Source: CAZAGT01 sp964484515 | Lineage (GTDB): Bacteria > Desulfobacterota > DSM-4660 > Desulfatiglandales > HGW-15 | Direction of reading: 5' to 3' | Assembly: GCA_964484515.1 (NCBI GenBank) | Contig: CAZAGT010000182.1 | Location: forward strand, 1-9,970 | DNA length: 9,970 nt | Part shown: positions 1 to 4,881 of the stretch, piece after piece | Numbering within the stretch: the stretch's first letter is position 1 | Layout: each line of letters begins with the position of its first letter | Notes under the pieces: model-generated | What the model was told of the DNA's origin: nothing | The model's input: the letters and a program-made list of their open reading frames with translations, nothing else | The model's database searches: none | Made by a program: the position numbers and the translations under genes

Positions 1-50
1 CGAGCGGGTAACGTTTCGTTTTTGAAAAGAGACCCCCATGGCCGGGCGTT
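1..50 (+). repeat. Terminal part of a dispersed palindromic element, cut by the window edge
   Basis: Positions 1-50 match 3112-3161 at 47 of 50 bases in direct orientation; the mismatches are at 11, 41 and 46. The match stops after a shared CGTT: 51 onward is unrelated to 3162 onward, so 50 marks a real repeat boundary. In the complete copy this stretch is the right-hand terminal inverted repeat plus about 15 inner bases. The rest of this copy should therefore lie left of the window. No gene overlaps it. Confidence 0.8.
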
Positions 51-355
51 AAGGTATCACAGACCTCATTTCATCGAGTTTCATAGGAGTTCTTGCTGGT
101 GGGGCTGAGCCGGAGCGCAGCGCAGGAAGGAACCCGGCAAAATGCGGCTACGAAACCTCGGGCGTTAGGTTGGGGACTTGAGGTTTGAGGACGGAGGCTC
201 GAGGTTTACCCGCCTATGGCGGTTTGCGGAGGAGAACAACTTCGAATTCTACTTCTGCCCTTCACCTTGCGGCTTGTGCCTTTCAGTCACGCCGCAGCGG
301 GGCGGGATGGGAACATGCCCCTCGTCTCGAGACAAATGGACGGTTTGCGATGACC
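51..355. other. Non-coding spacer downstream of the DUF6125 gene
   Basis: No reading frame here looks like a real protein; the overlapping open frames have implausible composition and run antisense into the DUF6125 gene. What is visible is GAGGTTT at 180-186 and again at 201-207 (21-base spacing), and CGGGCGTTA at both 43-51 and 159-167, which could mark old insertion boundaries. No T-rich intrinsic terminator for the minus-strand gene ending at 356 was found. Otherwise nothing recognisable. Confidence 0.5.
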
Positions 356-880
356 TCAGACTTTTGGATCGTTCGCAAGATAGAAACGCCACTTGCAGAA
401 CATATCCTCGGGATGGCGATCGGGCGGCGCAAAAAGGCATTCAACCCGGATGCGTCGATCTACTTCCGCGGCAAAGCTGAGGAACTCACCCCGATGCATC
501 TCTTTGCAGGCGTATTCGCCGAGACCCCGACGCAACCGGGCCTCCTGGGTGGGACAGGACGGGACGGAAATGAGCAGTTGATCGTCCGATTCCTCAACAA
601 CATAGTCGACAATAATGCACCAAGGGAAATACCTTAGCACTTTGACAAAACCACGCAGGCCCCGCTCTGAGACCGGAAACCGGGCCATCAGATCCTTGGC
701 GGCCATTGCGGCAACACGACTCCAAACCGCTTCATTGATCCGTTCGGCGGTAGGGCGGTCGAAATGCTCGTTGACGTAGATGAACCAGAAGGCGTCGACG
801 ACCCTATAATGCCATAGCAAGAACTCGATGTACGTCCGTAGCTCTCCCGGCCCCATCTTCTCAAAGAGCTCAAGATTCAT
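356..880 (-). CDS. DUF6125 family protein (L-2-amino-thiazoline-4-carboxylate hydrolase-like)
   Basis: The 174-residue protein is recognised from its overall pattern. It has an N-terminal helical part with a conserved VDAFWFIYV segment near residues 28-36 and a VWSRVA segment. A Cys-containing block follows (SCPTQEARLRRGLGEYACKE, about 108-127), then a C-terminal CLFAPPDRHPED block and WRFYL. This is the layout of DUF6125 proteins, which are common in Desulfobacterota and related to the L-2-amino-thiazoline-4-carboxylic acid hydrolase-like fold. Biochemical function is unknown; the conserved cysteines suggest a metal or thiol role, but that is inference. No signal peptide or membrane helix is seen, so it is probably cytoplasmic. 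The ATG at 880 has a GGAG-containing ribosome site about 7 bases upstream. It lies 36 bases downstream of gltA on the same strand, so co-transcription is likely. Family call fairly sure; function unassigned. Confidence 0.75.
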   Translation of the reverse strand: MNLELFEKMGPGELRTYIEFLLWHYRVVDAFWFIYVNEHFDRPTAERINEAVWSRVAAMAAKDLMARFPVSERGLRGFVKVLRYFPWCIIVDYVVEESDDQLLISVPSCPTQEARLRRGLGEYACKEMHRGEFLSFAAEVDRRIRVECLFAPPDRHPEDMFCKWRFYLANDPKV

Positions 881-892
881 GTCACGCTCCCT

Positions 893-912
893 CGCCTCCG
901 GATCCGGAGGCG
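893..912. promoter_or_regulatory. Perfect 20-bp palindrome between gltA and the DUF6125 gene
   Basis: The sequence CGCCTCCGGATCCGGAGGCG equals its own reverse complement over all 20 bases. It starts 4 bases past the gltA stop codon and ends 12 bases before the DUF6125 start, with the ribosome site just after it. As RNA it would form an 8-bp GC-rich stem with a GATC loop. There is no following T run, so it is not a standard intrinsic terminator. A 3'-end-stabilising or processing hairpin, or a weak attenuator setting the ratio of the two genes, is more likely. Confidence 0.55.
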
Positions 913-916
913 TTCG

Positions 917-2206
917 TCATTGCCGCTCGTCAATGGGGACGTAATTACGCTCTCGCGGGCCTGTGTAGATCTGCCGTGGCCGTGATAGCTTCCAGGACGG
1001 ATCATCCATGCTCTCCTTCCATTGGCTTATCCACCCCGGTAGGCGGCCGATGGCAAACATGACCGTAAACATCACGAGGGGAATGCCCAAGGCCCTCAGG
1101 ACGATCCCGCTGTAAAAATCTACATTGGGATAGAGGTTATGATCCACAAAATAAGGATCCTTGCGCGCCACCTCCTCGAGGTTTCTGGCGATGTCAAGGA
1201 GAGGGTCGTGTTTCCGCAGGACGCGCAAGACCTTTTCACAGACCTTCTCCATGATCTTGGCTCTCGGATCGTAGGTCTTATAGACCCGATGTCCAAAGCC
1301 CATCAGACGAAAGGGATCGTCCTTATCCTTGGCCCGAGCGACATAGGGCTTCACGTCGCCGCCATTGGCTTGGATGTCGATCAGCATCTCGACCACCGCC
1401 TGGTTGGCGCCGCCGTGCAGGGGGCCCCATAGGGCGGACATACCTGCGGAGATGGCGGCATAGAGGTTGACCCTTGCGCTTCCCACCAACCTCACAGCGG
1501 CGGTTGAGCAGTTCTGCTCGTGATCGGCATGCAGGATCCAAAATACGTTCAGGGCCTCAACCAGTTCCTCATTGATCACGTACGGACGGACCGGTGTATC
1601 GAACATCATATGCAGGAAATTAGCGGCATAGGTAAGATCGTGCCTTGGGTAGACGACCTTGTGGCCAAGCGAGATCCTATAAGACATAGCCGCCATGGTC
1701 CTGACCTTTGACAGCAGGCGCGAAAAGGCCCGATCGACCTCTTCCTCTTCAGAGCGCAGGGGGATCTCAGGGTAGAAGGCCCGCAGGGCGTTGACCATTG
1801 AAGAGAGAATGCCCATCGGGTGCGCCCGACGGGGAAAGTTATCGAAGAAATGGCGCATGTCCTCATGGACCATGGAGTGGTCGTTTAACATGATGGAAAA
1901 TCGATTCAGCTCCTTCCTGACGGGCAGTTCACCTTTGATCAGGAGATAGGCCGTCTCGACAAAGGTACTATGCACCGCGAGCTGTTCCACCGGGATGCCG
2001 CGATAGCGTAGGACGCCCTTTTCACCGTCCATGAACGTGATATCGCTTCTACAACTCCCGGTGTTGGCATAACCGTAGTCCATCGTTATCAGACCTGTGT
2101 CTTGGCGAAGGCGGGAGATGTCTATCGCTCTTTCCCCCTCGGTTCCTTCGATGATCGGTAGTTCATAGGTCTGGTCCCCGACAATCAGCTTTGCCGTCTC
2201 ACTCAT
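917..2206 (-). CDS. gltA: Citrate (Si)-synthase, type II
   Basis: Condenses acetyl-CoA with oxaloacetate to citrate at the entry of the TCA cycle, in the cytoplasm. The 429 residues match the length of hexameric type II (E. coli-like) enzymes. The three catalytic residues are in the family motifs: His264 in GPLHGGAN, His306 in GFGHRVYK and Asp363 in NVDFYSG, almost the same numbering as E. coli (264, 305, 362). The HADHEQNCST segment (about 227-236) and the C-terminal GPRERNYVPI are also typical. The N-terminal beta domain of type II enzymes is present (LIVGDQTYELPIIEGTEGERAIDI). I chose ATG at 2206 because GGAGAGG sits 6 bases upstream; a TTG at 2224 would add six unsupported residues. It follows the glutaredoxin gene on the same strand but an intrinsic terminator separates them, so it probably has its own promoter, and it likely shares a transcript with the DUF6125 gene. 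Identification is firm. Confidence 0.96.
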   Translation of the reverse strand: MSETAKLIVGDQTYELPIIEGTEGERAIDISRLRQDTGLITMDYGYANTGSCRSDITFMDGEKGVLRYRGIPVEQLAVHSTFVETAYLLIKGELPVRKELNRFSIMLNDHSMVHEDMRHFFDNFPRRAHPMGILSSMVNALRAFYPEIPLRSEEEEVDRAFSRLLSKVRTMAAMSYRISLGHKVVYPRHDLTYAANFLHMMFDTPVRPYVINEELVEALNVFWILHADHEQNCSTAAVRLVGSARVNLYAAISAGMSALWGPLHGGANQAVVEMLIDIQANGGDVKPYVARAKDKDDPFRLMGFGHRVYKTYDPRAKIMEKVCEKVLRVLRKHDPLLDIARNLEEVARKDPYFVDHNLYPNVDFYSGIVLRALGIPLVMFTVMFAIGRLPGWISQWKESMDDPSWKLSRPRQIYTGPRERNYVPIDERQ

Positions 2207-2300
2207 ATACCTCTCCACTCGCAATGATTTCGCTCTTTATGATTCAAGGAAGCGTGCACCTTGTTGAGCCCTCTCATCTATCTAGAGCGATAACGCACAT

Positions 2301-2339
2301 AAAAAACGGCCTATCCGGGGCATCTCGCGATTGGCCGTC
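2301..2339 (-). terminator. Intrinsic terminator after the glutaredoxin gene
   Basis: On the minus strand ACGGCC (2338-2333) pairs with GGCCGT (2311-2306), with a further ATC/GAT pairing inside after an A-A mismatch. The stem runs directly into six T (2306-2301). It begins 18 bases past the glutaredoxin stop and lies about 95 bases ahead of gltA, so it should end the upstream message and leave gltA with its own start site. No convincing gltA promoter was found between it and the gene. Confidence 0.65.
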
Positions 2340-2356
2340 AATCCAAAATCAATCCA

Positions 2357-2608
2357 TCAAAGGCCCAATGCCCCCTTGATCTCGTCCTCCTTGTATCCTA
2401 CGATGACCTTTTCTCCGATAACGATGGTGGGAAAGGAACACCTCGGGTTGAACTTCTTGATATCCTCCAAAATCGCCTTCCGCTCGTCTCCATCGAGCAA
2501 GTCCACATCCGTGAACTCGTATTTGACCCCGCATTCGCCCAGTAACTTCTTCGTGGCTCGACAATGACTGCACGTGCTAAGGCTATAGACCTTGACGTCT
2601 TTCTCCAT
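2357..2608 (-). CDS. Small glutaredoxin family protein (CSHC active site)
   Basis: An 83-residue thioredoxin-fold redox protein, expected to reduce disulfides in the cytoplasm. The redox motif CSHC is at residues 13-16 after the first strand (VKVYSLST). The cis-proline loop SFPTIVIG is at 58-65 (Pro60), followed by the usual GYKEDEI segment for the C-terminal helix. Two further cysteines (26 and 57) lie outside the active site. Length fits small glutaredoxin/NrdH-like proteins. Two starts compete: ATG at 2614 has GGAG directly abutting it, whereas ATG at 2608 has the same GGAG at a normal 6-base distance, so 2608 is preferred. The open frame extends to 2758, but those extra 50 residues look non-coding. 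The electron donor cannot be told from context. Followed by an intrinsic terminator, so probably a single-gene transcript. Confidence 0.88.
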   Translation of the reverse strand: MEKDVKVYSLSTCSHCRATKKLLGECGVKYEFTDVDLLDGDERKAILEDIKKFNPRCSFPTIVIGEKVIVGYKEDEIKGALGL

Positions 2609-2640
2609 TTTCATCTCCTTTACAATTGTTGGAACCGTTC

Positions 2641-2692
2641 GGTTTCTTGAAACGCCGGAGTCACGACCCGCGTCCGCCTGTTTCAGAAACCC
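2641..2692. promoter_or_regulatory. Paired GTTTC/GAAAC palindromes upstream of the glutaredoxin gene
   Basis: GTTTCTTGAAAC (2642-2653) and GTTTCAGAAAC (2680-2690) are each short palindromes with 5-bp arms, about 38 bases apart centre to centre. Together they also form one hairpin, 2641-2653 pairing with 2680-2692 apart from a single bulge, enclosing a GC-rich 26-base loop. They lie 33-84 bases upstream of the glutaredoxin ATG on its coding strand. That fits either a two-site operator or a leader hairpin. Which regulator would bind is unknown. Confidence 0.45.
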
Positions 2693-2894
2693 AAAAGCGA
2701 TACTGATTCTTCGCACAGGGTTGAGATGTACTAAAGAACAATAGATCTTAAAAATCAAGCTGTTTAATGCGGTTGCGGGTCACGTCTAAGGGCCCCTCCG
2801 GCAAGTGGTTGGCCAAGAAGCTGCGACGCCGCTTTCGGGGATTGATAATCTAGGGGTACCCGATTAACATGGGGGCTCCACAAACCGGCCTTAA

Positions 2895-2910
2895 AAAATG
2901 GTAACATTTT
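2895..2910. promoter_or_regulatory. AT-rich palindrome AAAATG-GTAA-CATTTT
   Basis: Six-base arms (2895-2900 and 2905-2910) flank a four-base centre. It lies just outside the inverted-repeat element and about 340 bases ahead of the plus-strand glycosyltransferase gene. It could be an operator half-way between divergent genes or chance symmetry in AT-rich DNA. Confidence 0.25.
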
Positions 2911-2941
2911 AGATTCTTGAAACGCGTTAGCGCATACGATC

Positions 2942-3159
2942 CGTCCGGGCATGGGGGTCTCTTTTCAAAAACGAGGAATTGCGTGCAAGGTCCAGGCATA
3001 GGGCGCTACCCGAGGCGGCCGAAGGGCCACCCGGGAATAAGCCGGGCTGAGTGCCTGTGCTCATTCGGCCAATCTGCGTCGGCCGCCTTGCTGGGCAGCT
3101 TCTTCCGCTTTCGAGCGGGTATCGTTTCGTTTTTGAAAAGAGACCCCCATGCCCGGACG
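2942..3159. mobile_element. 218-bp concentric palindromic element with 33-bp perfect inverted ends (MITE-like)
   Basis: The terminal arms 2942-2974 and 3127-3159 are perfect reverse complements over 33 bases. Inner arms 3011-3022 and 3079-3090 pair over 12 positions (one G-T). Both pairs share the same centre, 3050.5. A third pair, 3041-3051 with 3060-3069, pairs imperfectly near the middle. The whole element could fold as one long interrupted hairpin in either strand. It encodes no protein. A second, truncated copy at 1-50 shows it is repeated, which favours a non-autonomous transposable element or REP/BIME-like repeat over a unique RNA gene. I see no clear target-site duplication: the flanks are CGATC on the left and TTGAC on the right. 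The transposase that would move it is not in the window. An RNA gene with a 6S-like rod shape is the main alternative. Confidence 0.6.
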
Positions 3160-3246
3160 TTGACTTGTTTCAAAAACCTAAATTGATACGAAAAATGAAG
3201 TTACCCGAGAGGCAGAAGAAATCCGGAGTTCTTCGAATCGTAGGTC

Positions 3247-3918
3247 ATGGAGTCAACGGCTTTGCTCCTATTCATACGCTATCCCGAACCGGGGCGCGTC
3301 AAGACGCGGCTTGCTGCGCGGATTGGGGTTGACGAGGCAGCGGAACTTTATCGCAACTTCATCCTCGACATCCTGGCAACCGTGGAAAGCTGCGGCCTAC
3401 CAGTTAGGATATGCTACTCACCCATTGAAAAGGAGGCGGCCTTTGTGGATTGGCTCGGGCCCCGGCACGTATTCAGGCCTCAGAGGGGCACGGACTTAGG
3501 GACGAGAATGCGGACCGCATTCGAGGAGAGCTTTGGCGAAGGGTTTGCGAGTGGTATCCTCCTCGGCAGTGATGTACCCGATCTGCCCCTGGATGTGCTC
3601 AAAGAGGCCGTCGACGCCCTGCAGGGGTCGGACGCCGTCATCGGTCCGGCCCAAGATGGTGGCTACTACTTGATAGGATTTCGAAAGGACGCCTTTCCTC
3701 GAGACGCCTTTACCGGCATTCCCTGGGGCACGACGGCTGTCTTGCAGAAGACGACGGCCCGCCTTGAGGCCCATGGGTGCCGAATTCACCGCTTGCCGCG
3801 ATGGCGGGATGTCGATACGGTCGAAGACCTGGCGGCGCTTCGCAAACGCGCTCTAGATACCGATTTTTCAGGGTCTAAGACGGCGGCCTATCTGAAAGGC
3901 GCAAGGCTCAAGGCGTGA
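3247..3918 (+). CDS. TIGR04282-family (DUF2064) GT-A glycosyltransferase
   Basis: A 223-residue nucleotide-sugar-transferase-fold protein of the family annotated as arsenosugar biosynthesis glycosyltransferase. Motifs in order: RYPEPGRVKTRL (11-22, nucleotide-binding start), RGTDLGTRM (80-88), GSDVPDLP (107-114, the Asp-containing metal/nucleotide site), GPAQDGGYYLIG (133-144) and WRDVDTVEDL (186-195). The arsenosugar name comes from genomes where the family sits beside arsM and a radical SAM protein. Neither is visible here, so the real substrate is open. ATG at 3247 is the first possible start because an in-frame TAG lies at 3241-3243. Its ribosome site is poor (GGAG is about 20 bases away), suggesting weak or unusual initiation. 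The usual partner, TIGR04283, is at 7524-8198 on the same strand, separated by sfsA and the kinase-like gene. Converges on sfsA. Confidence 0.85.
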   Translation: MESTALLLFIRYPEPGRVKTRLAARIGVDEAAELYRNFILDILATVESCGLPVRICYSPIEKEAAFVDWLGPRHVFRPQRGTDLGTRMRTAFEESFGEGFASGILLGSDVPDLPLDVLKEAVDALQGSDAVIGPAQDGGYYLIGFRKDAFPRDAFTGIPWGTTAVLQKTTARLEAHGCRIHRLPRWRDVDTVEDLAALRKRALDTDFSGSKTAAYLKGARLKA

Positions 3919-3965
3919 GGAAGAACGGGCGGCTCTTTGTATCGAATTCGATTGGCGTTCCTCAC
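3915..3965. terminator. Possible bidirectional terminator hairpin at a convergent junction
   Basis: GTGAGGAA (3915-3922, containing the glycosyltransferase stop codon) is the exact reverse complement of TTCCTCAC (3958-3965), which ends 7 bases before the sfsA stop codon. The loop contains a perfect 12-bp palindrome, ATCGAATTCGAT (3941-3952). The position between two converging genes suits transcript ending from both sides. Neither side has a T run, so this is tentative. Confidence 0.35.
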
Positions 3966-3972
3966 CCGGCGG

Positions 3973-4686
3973 TTAGATATCGTAAGGTAGCGGTCCGTTC
4001 ACCTGGATTCCGGTCAGGTCCAGACGGACGTCGTAAACCAGGATCTCCACCCCTCTCCTGACCGCCCGTTTCAGCTCTTTGCCGTAGGCGGGATCGATAC
4101 GCGTGGCCAGCTCAAAGCGCAGCGCGTCCATCCGTTGCACCAAGTAAAACATCGCGCATCGAATGCGTCCATCCTTATCGACCCCGAGCAAACGCTGAAG
4201 CTCACGCAGGTGTTTGAGACCTCGGGCGGTAACGGCATCCGGAAAGGAGACGATGCCGTCTTCCACCAGGGTGCAATTCTTCACCTCGACAAAACAACGC
4301 CTTTGACCTGTCTCGAGCAGGAGATCAATGCGCGAGTTTCGTCCGTAGCGGACTTCTGACTTGACGCTGTCGTATCCGTTAAGGGACTTCACCTTTCCGC
4401 GACGGATAGCGCTCTCGACCAGACGGTTTGGCAGCCATGTATTGATGCCGACAAGCGACGTCGGCATTTCGATCATTTCCCAGGTATATTTCAGTTTCCG
4501 GTGAGGGTGATTGTGTCGGGATAGGTAGACGGGTCGGCCCGGTTCCGAACAGGACCGCATACTCCCGGTATTCGGACAAAGAGCCGTGACAAGGTGCCCA
4601 TTTTTCAACTTCACGTCCGCCTTGAAACGCTGATAACGCCTGATCAAGGTGACGCCGATCAGCCTCGGCCATTCAAAATCGCACAT
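3973..4686 (-). CDS. sfsA: SfsA family protein (sugar fermentation stimulation / nucleic-acid-binding nuclease-like)
   Basis: The 237 residues match SfsA throughout. The N-terminal OB-like part has RRYQRFKADV and CPNTGSM (37-43), then TWEMIE and GINTWLPNRLV (80-90). The C-terminal PD-(D/E)XK-like part has SRIDLLL (Asp121), CFVEVKNCTL (Glu134, Lys136) and FPDAVTARGLKHLREL (148-163). The expected catalytic Asp/Glu/Lys set is present. In E. coli SfsA binds DNA and affects maltose-gene expression; several homologues are annotated as DNA/RNA nucleases, and the physiological role remains unclear. ATG at 4686 has GAGAGGGACA immediately upstream, a good ribosome site. It lies 195 bases downstream of the kinase-like gene on the same strand, far enough that a separate promoter is possible. 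Converges on the TIGR04282 gene. Confidence 0.93.
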   Translation of the reverse strand: MCDFEWPRLIGVTLIRRYQRFKADVKLKNGHLVTALCPNTGSMRSCSEPGRPVYLSRHNHPHRKLKYTWEMIEMPTSLVGINTWLPNRLVESAIRRGKVKSLNGYDSVKSEVRYGRNSRIDLLLETGQRRCFVEVKNCTLVEDGIVSFPDAVTARGLKHLRELQRLLGVDKDGRIRCAMFYLVQRMDALRFELATRIDPAYGKELKRAVRRGVEILVYDVRLDLTGIQVNGPLPYDI

Positions 4687-4881
4687 TGTCCCTCTCTGAG
4701 AACGAAAGCCGCGTGATCCGATGCCTGAGGTTCTCTTTAGTCATGTGTGTAGAACCTTCCGCCTAGCTGACGCGTTTTCTTAGCAGCTTTTTGAGGACAA
4801 ACCAACCATTCGAAGGGCACTGGACCCAGGCGGGACGGCTATGCGGAGAGTGGCTCGGAATGTACCTCGAGGGAGGGTAGC

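Larger units (their letters stand above)
2609..3246. other. Large gene-free region rich in symmetric DNA
   Basis: This roughly 640-base stretch separates the divergent glutaredoxin and TIGR04282 genes. It contains the GTTTC/GAAAC palindromes at 2641-2692, an AT-rich palindrome at 2895-2910 and the concentric inverted-repeat element at 2942-3159. A possible minus-strand frame at 2764-2952 and plus-strand frames over 2917-3332 have no family resemblance and cross the repeats, so I do not call them. It must hold promoters for both flanking genes, but none with good -35/-10 spacing was found. Confidence 0.6.

Noticed and set aside
43..170. GGGCGTTA at 44-51 and GGCGTTAGGT at 161-170 resemble integron attC ends
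   Set aside because: No matching RYYYAAC partner or fold-back arm is found within about 140 bases upstream of either, and no integrase or cassette structure is present.
185..637. Plus-strand open frame of 150 codons overlapping the DUF6125 gene
   Set aside because: It runs antisense to a recognisable conserved protein, has no family resemblance, and its composition (many Arg, Pro and Thr) is typical of a shadow frame.
2609..2758. N-terminal extension of the glutaredoxin to 133 residues
   Set aside because: The extra residues do not look like protein, they cover the palindromic region, and a GGAG at correct spacing supports the start at 2608.
2764..2952. Minus-strand frame of 62 codons in the 2.6-3.2 kb gap
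   Set aside because: No ribosome site or recognisable protein, and it runs into the left terminal inverted repeat.
2942..3159. Retron msr-msd RNA or CRISPR-like repeat as an explanation of the palindromic element
   Set aside because: No reverse transcriptase or Cas gene is in the window, and there are only two copies without regular spacers.
4698..4735. GAGAAC/GTTCTC pairing just upstream of sfsA
   Set aside because: Only six pairs around a 26-base loop, no T run, and no other sign of a riboswitch or leader structure.
4766..4795. AGCTG...CAGCTTTTT, a terminator-like hairpin on the plus strand
   Set aside because: Only a five-base stem, and no plus-strand gene ends nearby that it could serve.
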